From Vreelandella maris (GTDB taxonomy: Bacteria > Pseudomonadota > Gammaproteobacteria > Pseudomonadales > Halomonadaceae): 64,000 nucleotides of DNA. This document shows, in pieces, positions 8,581 to 18,050 of this stretch. The notes beneath the pieces were generated by a model that did no database searches, was not told the origin of the DNA, and saw only the letters and a program-made list of their open reading frames with translations. Position numbers and translations under genes: made by a program. Position 1 is the first letter of the stretch. Every line of letters begins with the position of its first letter. Where the stretch lies: assembly GCF_013371085.1 (NCBI RefSeq), contig NZ_JABWCV010000001.1:222224-286223 (forward strand), given 5' to 3'.

Positions 8581-9189
8581 ATGACGACGCGTGCCCTGGT
8601 AATCACCTCTTCTATTCTGGCGGAAAACGGCCAATCCAATGCGCTGGCTAATCGCTTTATCGAGCAAGCTAACGCTCGCGATGGTATTGATGTCACCCAA
8701 CGTGATGTGGTGAAAAATACACTGCCTCACCTGGATATCAGTGAGCTGGGCGCCTGGCAAGTGGCGGCTGCAGAACGCAGCGCCGAGCAACACAAGTTGG
8801 CTGCTCATTCGGAAACGCTGCTGGCAGAGCTGCGTACGAATGATGTGCTGGTGATTGCGGTGCCGATGTATAACCTGGGTATTCCTTCGCAGTTGAAAGC
8901 ATGGTTTGACCGTGTGCTGCGGGCTGGAGAAACATTCCGTTATACCGAAAACGGGCCTCAAGGCTTGGTAGAAGGCAAGCGGGCGATTATCCTGGCTGCC
9001 CGTGGCGGCCAGTACGTTGGCACCGAAATGGATAGCCAAACGCCGCACCTCAAAGCCATGCTCGGCTTGATGGGGATTAAAGATACCCTGGTGGTCTATG
9101 CTGAAGGTTTGAACATGGGCGAGCAGCATCGCGACGCTGCGCTCAAGGAAGCTTTTCAAGCGATCGATCAATTGGTTGAGGGGCTGTAA
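8581..9189 (+). CDS. azoR: FMN-dependent NADH-azoreductase
   Basis: The 202-residue flavodoxin-fold protein matches AzoR: an N-terminal phosphate-binding SSILAENGQSNALANRF segment, PMYNLGIPSQLKAWFDRVLRAGETFRY around residue 100, and AARGGQY near 140. AzoR is a cytosolic FMN enzyme reducing quinones and azo compounds with NADH and contributes to electrophile resistance. The start is ATG 8581 with GGAG at 8571-8574; a longer in-frame TTG at 8569 would overlap this site. It is monocistronic and preceded by a palindrome. Confidence 0.93.
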   Translation: MTTRALVITSSILAENGQSNALANRFIEQANARDGIDVTQRDVVKNTLPHLDISELGAWQVAAAERSAEQHKLAAHSETLLAELRTNDVLVIAVPMYNLGIPSQLKAWFDRVLRAGETFRYTENGPQGLVEGKRAIILAARGGQYVGTEMDSQTPHLKAMLGLMGIKDTLVVYAEGLNMGEQHRDAALKEAFQAIDQLVEGL

Positions 9190-9239
9190 GCAGGTGGTAA
9201 GATTTTTAAAGACGCGTAATAAATAAGAGGATATTTCAC

Positions 9240-9539
9240 ATGCCCCGGCCGGAATTACTCGAGCAGATCTACACCATTGTCGATCAAATTCCGCCGGGCC
9301 GAGTGACCACCTATGGCCGCATTGCAGCCATGACCGAAGGCGCTACGCCGCGCATGGTGGGGTCGGCTATGCGCCACCTACCGGATGGCCATCAGTTGCC
9401 CTGGCATCGCGTGATTGCAGCATCCTTAAAGCTTGCCGACCATGGTGGCGCCGAGCGCCAGCACCGCAAGTTACGCGATGAGGGGGTGCTGTTCGATGCC
9501 AAAGGCCGCGTACCCGCGCATCTTGTCTGGCCTGATTGA
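9240..9539 (+). CDS. Alkyltransferase-like protein (ATL), MGMT family without the acceptor cysteine
   Basis: At 99 residues this is the length of the stand-alone MGMT DNA-binding domain. It keeps the helix-turn-helix, the base-flipping tyrosine (Y25), the arginine finger (R38) and the active-site loop, but the acceptor Cys of PCHRV is replaced by Trp (PWHRV, W55). That substitution defines ATL proteins such as E. coli YbaZ, which bind O6-alkylguanine, bend the DNA and hand lesions to nucleotide excision repair rather than dealkylating them. It lies 50 bp after azoR and could be cotranscribed. Confidence 0.92.
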   Translation: MPRPELLEQIYTIVDQIPPGRVTTYGRIAAMTEGATPRMVGSAMRHLPDGHQLPWHRVIAASLKLADHGGAERQHRKLRDEGVLFDAKGRVPAHLVWPD

Positions 9540-9578
9540 GCTATATAACTCCTCTAGTACAACACGCTTTTAGAAACA

Positions 9579-9609
9579 ACAACGCCGCCCATTGGGCGGC
9601 GTTGTTGTG
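9579..9609. terminator. Bidirectional intrinsic terminator
   Basis: A long GC-rich inverted repeat (AACAACGCCGCCCA / TGGGCGGCGTTGTT) lies between the convergent ATL and GNAT-nitrilase genes. Almost the whole 31-bp segment is stem; no long U-tract follows on the plus strand. Confidence 0.7.
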
Positions 9610-9622
9610 TTCATGATTCCCT

Positions 9623-11191
9623 TCACTCTTCCAGGTTAGCACCCGATTTCCACGACCAGTCGCGCCAGCGTAGATCAAATAGATCCTTGCGGCGGTCTTT
9701 CAGGTTGGTCACCGAGCCTTCGGCACGCACTACCGTCAAACGGGTCAAGTCCAAGTCTGAGAAGAAGATCATCTCGGTATTCGGCGTGGTTTCCGCCAGT
9801 ACCGCATCGTGGGGAAAGGCGAAATCAGAAGGTGAGAACACCGCGGATTGCGCGTATTGGATATCCAGGTTTTCAATCGAGGGCAAGTTGCCGACGCTGC
9901 CGCACAGCACTACGTAGCACTCGTTTTCAATTGCCCGCGCCTGGGCGCAGTGGCGCACGCGCAGATAGCCGTTTTTGGTATCGGTCCAGAAGGGTACGAA
10001 CAGGATGTCCATGTCCTGGTCGGCCAGCAGACGACCAAGCTCTGGGAATTCCACGTCGTAGCAGATCAGGATGCCCACACGCCCAGCGTCGGTATCGAAC
10101 ACCTGCAGCTCATCACCACCCTCAATGACCCAATCGCGGCGCTCTTGAGGTGTTATGTGCAACTTGGCCTGGCGCTCAACGCTGCCGTCGCGGTGGAATA
10201 GGTACGCGATGTTGTAGAGGCGGTCATCCTCACCGACCTCAATCATCGAACCACCGACAATGTTGATGTTGTAGGAGACCGCCATGCGCGAGAGTTCCGC
10301 TTTAAAACGCTCGGTGAAACCCGCCAAAAAGCGAATGGCGCCCATTTGATCCTGCTGGGCGGCGCGGTCTTGAAGGCCCATCAAGGGCGCATAAAACAGT
10401 TCTGGGAATACCGCAAAATCGCTCTGGTAGTCAGACAGTGCATCAACAAAGTACTCAATCTGCTGAAGCGCAGCTTCCACCGAAGAGAATTCACGCATTT
10501 GCCATTGCACAGCGCCTACACGTACTTGGGTAGGCTTGTTGTCGAGCACGCTGGCAGCGGGTTCAAACAGAATGTTGTTCCACTCCAACAGAGTGGCGTA
10601 ACCCCGTGACTGCTCATCTTCCGGCAGGTACTTACGCAGCAGGCGCTTGACCTGGAAGTCATTAGCCTGCTGGAAAGAGAGAATCGGGTCGTAAATCTCT
10701 TTGCGCGAGACTTTATCAATGTACTGAGCGGGCGTGAGTTCATCAGCGTGCTGGTGATACTCGGGAATACGCCCACCGGCCAGTATTGCGCGCAGGTTCA
10801 TTGAGCGGCACAACTCTTTACGCGCTTCGTAAAGGCGGCGGCCCAAGCGATAACCACGGTAGTCCGGGTGAATCAGCACATCCAAGCCGTACATGGCGTC
10901 GCCATCCTCATCATTGAGGATGATCTCGCGGTGGCCGATCAGGTCATCGTACTTATGCGGGTTGGAAAATTCGTCGTAATCCACCTGCACGGTGAGCGCC
11001 ACGCCCACTAACAGTCCATCGTCCTCAATGGCGATTTGACCATCAGGGAATTCCTGAATTAATTTGTCGATCGTGCGCTTCGGCCAAGCTCCACCGATAT
11101 CGTGATAGACAGCGTCCATCAATGCCTTGAGCTGATCGTAGTCATCGCTCATTAGGTTGCGCAGATTAAGATGCAGTTCTTCCAGGGACAT
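9623..11191 (-). CDS. GNAT N-acetyltransferase fused to carbon-nitrogen hydrolase (nitrilase superfamily)
   Basis: The protein of about 522 residues joins an N-terminal GNAT domain (about 5-190; acetyl-CoA loop around RGYRLGRRLYEAR) to a nitrilase-superfamily amidase domain (about 215-500). The Glu-Lys-Cys triad is visible: E in FPELFYAP, K in KLHITPQE, C in GILICYDVEFPE. Proteins with this fusion are widespread in proteobacteria but the substrate is not established; sequential N-acetylation and deamidation of a small metabolite is plausible inference. I prefer ATG 11191 over the in-frame TTG at 11206; neither has a strong ribosome-binding site. Confidence 0.88.
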   Translation of the reverse strand: MSLEELHLNLRNLMSDDYDQLKALMDAVYHDIGGAWPKRTIDKLIQEFPDGQIAIEDDGLLVGVALTVQVDYDEFSNPHKYDDLIGHREIILNDEDGDAMYGLDVLIHPDYRGYRLGRRLYEARKELCRSMNLRAILAGGRIPEYHQHADELTPAQYIDKVSRKEIYDPILSFQQANDFQVKRLLRKYLPEDEQSRGYATLLEWNNILFEPAASVLDNKPTQVRVGAVQWQMREFSSVEAALQQIEYFVDALSDYQSDFAVFPELFYAPLMGLQDRAAQQDQMGAIRFLAGFTERFKAELSRMAVSYNINIVGGSMIEVGEDDRLYNIAYLFHRDGSVERQAKLHITPQERRDWVIEGGDELQVFDTDAGRVGILICYDVEFPELGRLLADQDMDILFVPFWTDTKNGYLRVRHCAQARAIENECYVVLCGSVGNLPSIENLDIQYAQSAVFSPSDFAFPHDAVLAETTPNTEMIFFSDLDLTRLTVVRAEGSVTNLKDRRKDLFDLRWRDWSWKSGANLEE

Positions 11192-11233
11192 ATCAGGGCT
11201 TCCCAACGTCAGAAGTAAACGCCCATTCTAGCA

Positions 11234-12148
11234 TTATTGGGCGTTGCTCGGCTTATCTGGTGTTAACTCGCGGGTTAACGGTCGTGTTAGTGTTTGCGCC
11301 ATAATGACCCCGGCAAGAATCAGTAGCCCGCCTGCAAAGTGGAAGCCCGCCACTCGCTCGCCTAAAAAGATCATGGCAATCACCGCGCTAAACAGCGGCA
11401 TGAGGTTGATGAAGATACTCGATTGATTGGCACCGATTTGGCGCACGGCACGCATCCATAGAAAGGTGGTAATCACCGAGGCGGGAATACCTGCGTAGAG
11501 AATTAGCCCAATATTTTGGCCATCGATCGGCGTCATTGGCCCCATTAAATAGGGCGGCAACAAGAACAGGACGGCAAAGCAAACTTGAGCATAGAGCATC
11601 ACCCAAGGCGGTAAGTTCATTGACCAGCGCTTGAGCATCACGCCATATAGCGCGTAGCAGGTTGCTGCGACTACCATCAGCGCATCGCCCAGGGCGACCT
11701 GGAGTTGCAGTAGCGAAAGCGGATTGCCACGCCCTAGCAATACGGTGACGCCCACAAACGCCAGCACCCCGCCCAAAACACCGCCTAAGGTCGGTGGTTC
11801 GCGGAGAATAAGCGCGCTAAGTAGCACCGTTAGCAACGGCACCATGGCGGCAAGAATGCCCATATTGGTGGCGGTGGTGGTTTCTGCCGCCACATAGGCA
11901 AGCCCCTGCCATAGGCCCATACCCAGCAACCCAAGCAGTGCCAGCTTCGGCCACTGGCGACGAATTTCTTCACGGTGGCGCAGTACCGCTGGCAGTACAA
12001 AAGGCGTCATTACCGCGAGCGCTAACAGCCAGCGTAAAAAAGCAATGCTGCTAGGCGCAATGGCGCCTACGCTAAGCTGGTTTATGGTCATATTGCCCGA
12101 CCAAATCAATACGGTGGCGAGCGGCGGCAAAAAGTAAATCAAGGGCAT
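11234..12148 (-). CDS. EamA/DMT-family transporter
   Basis: The 304-residue protein has about ten hydrophobic segments in two EamA repeats, the second ending in NLMPLFSAVIAMIFLGERV, a DMT hallmark. Members export amino acids or other metabolites across the inner membrane; substrate is not predictable. AAGGAA precedes the ATG by a normal distance. It sits about 40 bp upstream of the GNAT-nitrilase gene on the same strand and may share its transcript. Confidence 0.9.
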   Translation of the reverse strand: MPLIYFLPPLATVLIWSGNMTINQLSVGAIAPSSIAFLRWLLALAVMTPFVLPAVLRHREEIRRQWPKLALLGLLGMGLWQGLAYVAAETTTATNMGILAAMVPLLTVLLSALILREPPTLGGVLGGVLAFVGVTVLLGRGNPLSLLQLQVALGDALMVVAATCYALYGVMLKRWSMNLPPWVMLYAQVCFAVLFLLPPYLMGPMTPIDGQNIGLILYAGIPASVITTFLWMRAVRQIGANQSSIFINLMPLFSAVIAMIFLGERVAGFHFAGGLLILAGVIMAQTLTRPLTRELTPDKPSNAQ

Positions 12149-12345
12149 AGCAACGGTTCCTTATCGTTAGCCGGGTAATGTGACGCGGATTCGCGCGCTG
12201 GGCAAGCGGTTGGCATAAGATCGAGGGGCTAGATTGAAGGACTAGGTCTAAGGGCTATACGTACCGCTCAGGATGTCATACGATTGTTTGAATTTGCGTT
12301 GCACTGCTACTAGCACAGCCACTAATAAAAGCCAGGAGACCCGTG

Positions 12346-14367
12346 ATGACCCAGACGCCCGCCTATCCGCATCTTTTCCGACCGTTAACGATTGGTCATT
12401 TGACGCTGCCTAACCGCGTCTTAATGGGGTCTATGCATACCAATTTGGAAGAGGCGCCGAATGGCTTTGAACGGCTAGCTGCCTTCTATGCCGAGCGGGC
12501 GCGGGAGGGGGTTAGCCTGATCGTCACTGGCGGTATCGCCCCCAATGCAGAAGGCGCGGTTTTTCAGGGGGCCAACGCGCTTGTTGACGAAGCGCAACTG
12601 CCGGAACACCGCCAAGTGGTTGATGCGGTGCACGCTGAAGGCGGCCACCTATGTATGCAGATTCTGCACGCCGGACGCTACGCCTACTCACCGGATCTCG
12701 TAGCACCTTCGGCGATACAGGCCCCGATCAATCCGTTTATGCCACGTGCGCTAAGTAGCGACGAGGTGGAGCAGCAAATTGCCGACTACGTGCGCTGCGC
12801 GAGTCTGGCCCAGCAGGCAGGCTATGACGGTGTCGAGGTGATGGGGTCTGAAGGCTATCTGATTAATGAGTTTATTTGCCAACGCACCAATCGGCGCGAC
12901 GACGAGTGGGGCGGGGTGTTTGAAAACCGCATGCGCTTTGCCGTGGAGATTGTGCGTCGTGTACGCGAGGAAGTAGGTGAGCGTTTCGTGATTATCTTCC
13001 GCCTCTCGATGATTGATCTGGTCGAAGAGGGCAGTACCTGGGAAGAGGTCGTTACCCTTGGGCAAGCGATTGAAGCTGCTGGCGCTAATGTCATTAATAC
13101 TGGCATCGGCTGGCACGAAGCGCGGGTACCCACGATTGTGACTAGTGTGCCACGAGCGGCCTTTACCGAGGTGACTAAGCGCATCAAGTCGGCGCTCTCG
13201 ATTCCGTTAATCACCACCAACCGCATCAACATGCCCGATGTCGCCGAGCGGGTGCTGGCAGAGGGCCACGCCGACATGGTTTCCATGGCGCGGCCTTTTC
13301 TGGCTGATCCCGGCTGGATGCGTAAAGCCCAGGAAGGCTTAGCGGATGAAATCAATACCTGCATTGCCTGTAACCAAGCCTGCCTGGATCACACCTTTGC
13401 GGGCAAGCTGACCTCCTGTTTGGTGAATCCTCGCGCCTGTCATGAAACCGAGCTGGTGATAGAGCCTGCGCAAACGATTAAAAGAATCGCGGTGGTTGGC
13501 GGCGGTCCGGCGGGGCTGGCAACTGCCGTCATGACCGCTAGCCGGGGGCATAACGTTGTGCTGTTTGAACAGCGCAGTGAGCTAGGCGGACAGTTTAACT
13601 ACGCGCGGAGAATTCCTGGTAAGGAGGAGTTCAACGAAACCTTGCGCTACTACCGCGTGATGCTAGAGAAGTATTCGGTAGAGGTGCGCTTGAACACCAC
13701 GGCAACCGCAGAAACGCTTGCCGATTTTGATGAAGTGGTGCTATCCACCGGCGTTCGACCCCGCGAACTAAGCCTGCCGGGCCACGACCATTCAAAGGTA
13801 CTGAGCTATGCCGAGGCGATTGAGTCGCCCGAGCGGGTCGGGCGTAAAGTAGCCGTGATCGGCGCGGGGGGGATTGGGTTTGATGTGTCTGAGCTGCTGG
13901 CACACCAAGGGCACCCCGCGTTGGCTATTGCTGACTGGTGCAACGAATGGGGCGTTGATTTAGCGGTGGGCGAACGCGGCGGTTTAAAAGCACCGACGCC
14001 GCCAGACGTTCCCCGCGAGATCGTGATGCTGCAGCGTAAAAGCTCCAAACCGGGTAAAAACCTGGGTAAAACCACGGGCTGGGTGCACCGCGCCTCGCTT
14101 AAAGCCCGTGGGGTCACCACGCTAACGGGCTGCGAGTACCTCAAAATCGACGACCAAGGGCTGCATATTCGCCGCGAGGGCGTTGACCAAGTGTTGGCGG
14201 TAGACAGCGTGGTGGTGTGCGCCGGGCAAGAGTCGGTGCGGGAGTTACTGGCGCCGCTGGAGCAGGCAAAAGTAGCGGTGCACATTATTGGCGGTGCCGA
14301 TGAAGCCAGCGAACTGGATGCCAAACGAGCGATTGAGCAGGGCACACGTCTGGCCGCTATCCTGTAA
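12346..14367 (+). CDS. fadH: NADPH-dependent 2,4-dienoyl-CoA reductase
   Basis: The protein of about 673 residues has the FadH layout: an Old-Yellow-Enzyme-like FMN TIM barrel (1-330), an Fe-S segment with CIACNQACLDHTF and a later CLVNPRAC providing the four cluster cysteines, then an FAD/NADPH domain starting at the GGGPAGLATA Rossmann motif near 387 with a second GAGGIGFD motif near 507. It reduces 2,4-dienoyl-CoA during beta-oxidation of unsaturated fatty acids. ATG 12346, seven bases after AGGAG, is preferred to the preceding GTG. It stands alone and is divergent from the DMT gene. Confidence 0.94.
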   Translation: MTQTPAYPHLFRPLTIGHLTLPNRVLMGSMHTNLEEAPNGFERLAAFYAERAREGVSLIVTGGIAPNAEGAVFQGANALVDEAQLPEHRQVVDAVHAEGGHLCMQILHAGRYAYSPDLVAPSAIQAPINPFMPRALSSDEVEQQIADYVRCASLAQQAGYDGVEVMGSEGYLINEFICQRTNRRDDEWGGVFENRMRFAVEIVRRVREEVGERFVIIFRLSMIDLVEEGSTWEEVVTLGQAIEAAGANVINTGIGWHEARVPTIVTSVPRAAFTEVTKRIKSALSIPLITTNRINMPDVAERVLAEGHADMVSMARPFLADPGWMRKAQEGLADEINTCIACNQACLDHTFAGKLTSCLVNPRACHETELVIEPAQTIKRIAVVGGGPAGLATAVMTASRGHNVVLFEQRSELGGQFNYARRIPGKEEFNETLRYYRVMLEKYSVEVRLNTTATAETLADFDEVVLSTGVRPRELSLPGHDHSKVLSYAEAIESPERVGRKVAVIGAGGIGFDVSELLAHQGHPALAIADWCNEWGVDLAVGERGGLKAPTPPDVPREIVMLQRKSSKPGKNLGKTTGWVHRASLKARGVTTLTGCEYLKIDDQGLHIRREGVDQVLAVDSVVVCAGQESVRELLAPLEQAKVAVHIIGGADEASELDAKRAIEQGTRLAAIL

Positions 14368-14724
14368 TCGGGTCAAAACTTTCACTAGGTGTGAGGGCAG
14401 GTTGAAGAGAGGGTCTTTCGCCATGGCCGGAAAATGTTCCTGACAATGACGGCATTTCCGCCATCCATGGCGGTCAGATGGCGAAAGTAGCGCCCATGGA
14501 TGGGTTTACAGCGCCCTCTCGGAAGCCTGCTCTCGACACCGATGTATTTGATATAGTTCTAGACAAGTTAGTAGAGCGGGTGACGTTTACCCATTAATGG
14601 CGATAGACTGAATGTCCTGTTATTAAGGGATTTCTTGGCCTGGCTATTAAGCATAGCTAGGCATTAAAGGCACTGGTGGCACCCAGCCTGTGCCGTAAGA
14701 TCGCCAGATATAAGGACAACTGTC
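14368..14724. other. 357-bp gene-free region with nested palindromes
   Basis: No coding sequence is supported here. At 14411-14545 nested inverted repeats are seen: CTTTCGCCAT (14415-14424) with ATGGCGAAAG (14478-14487), inside it CCGCCAT-CC-ATGGCGG (14458-14473), and just outside CCCAT-GG-ATGGG (14493-14504). The composition and fold potential suggest a dispersed repetitive extragenic element rather than a simple terminator. The rest (14546-14724) is the leader of the threonine aldolase gene with no clear motif. Confidence 0.5.
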
Positions 14725-15771
14725 ATGACCTCGGAGTGTAGCCCGCGTTTTTTAGCCAGTGATAACACCTCCGGTCTTTGCCCGGAGGCGATGGAATATC
14801 TATTAGAAGCCAACCGCAGCGATGATTTGGCTTACGGTAACGATACCTGGACGGCCCGTGCCGCAGATCGCTTCCGCGAAATGTTTGACTATGACTGTGA
14901 CGTCTTCTTCGTTTTCAACGGCACCGCTGCTAACTCACTGGCCCTTTCAGCGATGGGACGTAGCTACCACAGCGTTATTTGTCATGAGCTGGCGCATATC
15001 GAAACCGACGAATGTGGTGGTCCTGAGTTCTTCTCCAACGGCGCGAAGCTGCTTACCTCACCCGGCGCCAATGGCAAGCTTACCCCGGAAGGTATCGAGG
15101 CGCTGGTCACCAAGCGCAGCGATATTCACTACCCCAAACCCAAAGTGGTCTCGCTGACCCAAGCGACCGAAGTGGGCACGCTTTATTCCCGCGAAGAGCT
15201 GATGGCGATTCGCGCCATTGCTGATAAACATGACCTGCGGTTGCATATGGACGGTGCTCGCTTTGCCAACGCCTGTGCAAGCCTAAATGCCACTCCCGCT
15301 GAACTGACCTGGCAGGTGGGTGTGGATGCGCTATGTTTTTCAGGCACCAAGAACGGCCTCGCGTTTGGTGAAGCGATCCTGTTTTTTAACCGTGAGTTAG
15401 CCGAAGATTTCTCCTACCGCTGCAAGCAAGCAGGCCAGCTGGCATCGAAAATGCGCTTTATCTCAGCGCCGTGGTTAGGGTTATTAGAAAGCGGCGCCTG
15501 GTTAACCAATGCCCAACACGCCAATGCCATGGCGAGTTACCTCTCAGAAGGCCTGCAGGCATTGCCGGGTGTCTCACTGATGTTCCCTACCCAGGCCAAC
15601 AGCGTTTTCGTTGAATTGCCACTCCCGGCAATTGAAGCGTTGAAAGCCAAAGGCTGGACCTTCTATACTTTTATTGGCGCTGGCGGTGCCCGATTTGTAT
15701 GTGCCTGGAACACCACCGTTGAATTACTTGATGAGTTATTAGCCGATATTCGTGCCGTGCTAGAGCGTTAA
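14725..15771 (+). CDS. ltaE: Low-specificity L-threonine aldolase
   Basis: The 348-residue PLP enzyme of aspartate-aminotransferase fold has the threonine aldolase motifs: DNTSGLCPEAMEYL at the N-terminus, NGTAANSLAL near residue 72, HMDGARFANA near 174 and the PLP lysine in CFSGTKNGLAFGEA near 211. It cleaves L-threonine or allo-threonine to glycine and acetaldehyde. It appears monocistronic, followed by a 13-bp stem inverted repeat. Confidence 0.94.
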   Translation: MTSECSPRFLASDNTSGLCPEAMEYLLEANRSDDLAYGNDTWTARAADRFREMFDYDCDVFFVFNGTAANSLALSAMGRSYHSVICHELAHIETDECGGPEFFSNGAKLLTSPGANGKLTPEGIEALVTKRSDIHYPKPKVVSLTQATEVGTLYSREELMAIRAIADKHDLRLHMDGARFANACASLNATPAELTWQVGVDALCFSGTKNGLAFGEAILFFNRELAEDFSYRCKQAGQLASKMRFISAPWLGLLESGAWLTNAQHANAMASYLSEGLQALPGVSLMFPTQANSVFVELPLPAIEALKAKGWTFYTFIGAGGARFVCAWNTTVELLDELLADIRAVLER

Positions 15772-15817
15772 GCGCGAAAACAGCACCTCTTTTGCCGCTG
15801 TTTAGCACCTGCAATCT

Positions 15818-15849
15818 AGTTACGTCGCTGCCCTGGCAGCGACGTAACT
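15818..15849. terminator. 13-bp perfect inverted repeat after ltaE
   Basis: AGTTACGTCGCTG and CAGCGACGTAACT form a perfect 13-bp stem with a six-base loop, 47 bp after the ltaE stop. There is no U-tract, so it may be a weak terminator, an mRNA 3'-end stabiliser or a protein-binding palindrome. Confidence 0.45.
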
Positions 15850-16065
15850 GCTCTAGTGCGCTCCCTTTCGTAGCCAGTTGCTTTATTTAACGCAACTAAT
15901 CCCCTGAATAATTCTCTTAACTGTATCGCCGCTGCGTTGAAGGTTTTAGTCATCACTTTTTGCTAATGCTGACTACGCTAAAAAAAGCGACACCTCGTTT
16001 GGCACACCGTTGCGAAACACTTGGTTTGGCGGTGTCTGCCTGGGGTTAGGCCACAGGAGAATTCC

Positions 16066-17988
16066 ATGAGTATCTTTGATCACGTTCAAGACCGATTTGC
16101 CCGCGTTCAGCAAGAAGACATGAGCCTTGAGGAGTACTTGGCGCTTTGTCGCCGTGACTCGAAAGTTTATGCCAGCGCCGCCGAGCGCATGCTGGAAGCC
16201 ATAGGCGAGCCTGAAGTGATCGACACGGCGAAAGACCCGCGTCTGTCACGCATTTTTTCCAACAAAGTGATTCGCCGCTACCCTGCCTTTGCAGAGTTCC
16301 ACGGTATGGAGGAGGCTATCGAGCAAATCGTTGCCTACTTCCGCCATGCTGCCCAAGGGCTTGAAGAGCGCAAGCAGATCCTCTACCTGCTGGGGCCAGT
16401 GGGTGGCGGTAAGTCATCACTGGCAGAGCGCTTGAAGTTACTGATGGAACGCATCCCGTTCTATGCCATTAAGGGCTCGCCAGTTTATGAGTCGCCACTT
16501 GGTTTATTCTCTCCCGAGGAGGATGGCGAGCTGTTAGAGAAAGAGTACGGTATTCCTCAGCGTTATCTGCGCAGCGTGATGTCGCCCTGGGCGGCGAAGC
16601 GGCTCAAAGAGTATGGCGGTGATATTTCCCAGTTTAGGGTGGTACGTTTGTACCCCTCACGGTTGAATCAAATTGCCATTTCGAAAACCGAGCCGGGCGA
16701 TGAGAACAACCAGGATATCTCCTCGCTGGTGGGTAAGGTCGATATCCGCCAGTTGGAGCTTTACTCCCAGGACGACCCAGATGCCTACAGCTTCTCTGGT
16801 GGCTTATGCCGTGCCAACCAGGGGTTGATGGAGTTTGTGGAGATGTTCAAAGCGCCGATCAAGGTGCTGCATCCTCTGCTCACCGCGACGCAGGAGGGCA
16901 ACTACAATCCCACCGAAGGCATGGGAGCAATACCCTTTGATGGGGTGATCCTGGCGCACTCTAACGAGTCTGAATGGCAGGCGTTCCGCAACAATCGTAA
17001 CAACGAGGCATTTCTTGACCGGGTCTATATCGTCAAAGTGCCTTATTGCCTGCGAGTCACCGAAGAGATCAAAATCTATCAAAAACTACTAGAGGATTCT
17101 TCATTAAATGCCGCGCCCTGCGCGCCGGATACGCTGCGCATGCTGGCGCAGTTTTCGGTGTTGTCACGGCTCAAGGCACCTGAAAACTCCAATATCTATT
17201 CCAAGATGCGCGTGTACGACGGTGAAAACCTGAAAGACACCGATCCGCGTGCCAAGTCGATTCAGGAGTATCGCGACGCGGCTGGCGTTGACGAAGGCAT
17301 GCAAGGGCTCTCCACTCGTTTCGCCTTCAAGATTCTTTCTAAGGTATTCAACTTTGATAGCACCGAAGTGGCTGCCAACCCGGTGCATCTACTTTATGTG
17401 CTGGAGCAGGCACTGGAGCGTGAACAGCTGCCGTCGGAGGTGTTTGAACGCTACTTGGGCTTCATCAAAGAGTATATGGCGCCCCGCTACGTGGACTTTA
17501 TTGGTAAGGAGATTCAAACCGCTTACCTCGAATCCTACAGCGAATATGGTCAAAATATTTTCGACCGCTACGTAACCTACGCTGATTTCTGGATACAGGA
17601 TCAGGAATACCGTGATCATGAAACCGGCGAGCTGTTGAATCGCCAATCGCTGAACGAAGAGCTGGAGAAAATTGAGAAACCGGCAGGAATCTCCAACCCG
17701 AAAGACTTCCGCCATGAGGTGGTCAATTTTGTGCTGCGGGCACGGGCGCAAAATAACGGCATGAATCCGAGCTGGCAGTCGTATGAAAAGCTAAAAGGCG
17801 TTATCGAACACAAAATGTTCGCCAACACCGAAGAGCTACTGCCGGTGATTTCGTTCAATGCCAAGGCCTCCCGGTCAGACCAGAAGAAGCATGAAGACTT
17901 TGTGGCGCGGATGGTTGAGCGCGGCTACACCGAAAAACAGGTTCGATTACTGTCCGAGTGGTACCTGCGCGTGCGTAAGTCCCAGTAA
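16066..17988 (+). CDS. yeaG: PrkA-family serine protein kinase / AAA+ protein (YeaG)
   Basis: The protein of 640 residues matches PrkA/YeaG: an N-terminal AAA+ domain with Walker A GPVGGGKSSL (110-119) and a C-terminal PrkA-type kinase-like domain. ATG 16066 with AGGAGA at 16055-16060 is the clear start; the upstream in-frame extension is not family-like. In E. coli YeaG with YeaH supports survival under sustained nitrogen starvation and stationary phase; in Bacillus PrkA has been reported as an AAA+ protease or kinase. It heads the PrkA-YeaH-SpoVR set, with 62 bp to the next gene. Confidence 0.95.
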   Translation: MSIFDHVQDRFARVQQEDMSLEEYLALCRRDSKVYASAAERMLEAIGEPEVIDTAKDPRLSRIFSNKVIRRYPAFAEFHGMEEAIEQIVAYFRHAAQGLEERKQILYLLGPVGGGKSSLAERLKLLMERIPFYAIKGSPVYESPLGLFSPEEDGELLEKEYGIPQRYLRSVMSPWAAKRLKEYGGDISQFRVVRLYPSRLNQIAISKTEPGDENNQDISSLVGKVDIRQLELYSQDDPDAYSFSGGLCRANQGLMEFVEMFKAPIKVLHPLLTATQEGNYNPTEGMGAIPFDGVILAHSNESEWQAFRNNRNNEAFLDRVYIVKVPYCLRVTEEIKIYQKLLEDSSLNAAPCAPDTLRMLAQFSVLSRLKAPENSNIYSKMRVYDGENLKDTDPRAKSIQEYRDAAGVDEGMQGLSTRFAFKILSKVFNFDSTEVAANPVHLLYVLEQALEREQLPSEVFERYLGFIKEYMAPRYVDFIGKEIQTAYLESYSEYGQNIFDRYVTYADFWIQDQEYRDHETGELLNRQSLNEELEKIEKPAGISNPKDFRHEVVNFVLRARAQNNGMNPSWQSYEKLKGVIEHKMFANTEELLPVISFNAKASRSDQKKHEDFVARMVERGYTEKQVRLLSEWYLRVRKSQ

Positions 17989-18050
17989 GGGACGGATAGT
18001 TAAGGGCTGTTGTTAAAACAGTGCTTAAGAAAAGCGTCTAAGGAGGTCGT

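Noticed and set aside
8554..9171. 205-codon minus-strand open frame opposite azoR
   Set aside because: Complement of a complete azoreductase gene; no recognisable domain or ribosome-binding site.
12855..13364. Long minus-strand open frames opposite fadH (also at 13806-14345)
   Set aside because: They lie fully inside a complete FadH coding sequence with all motifs intact and have implausible composition.
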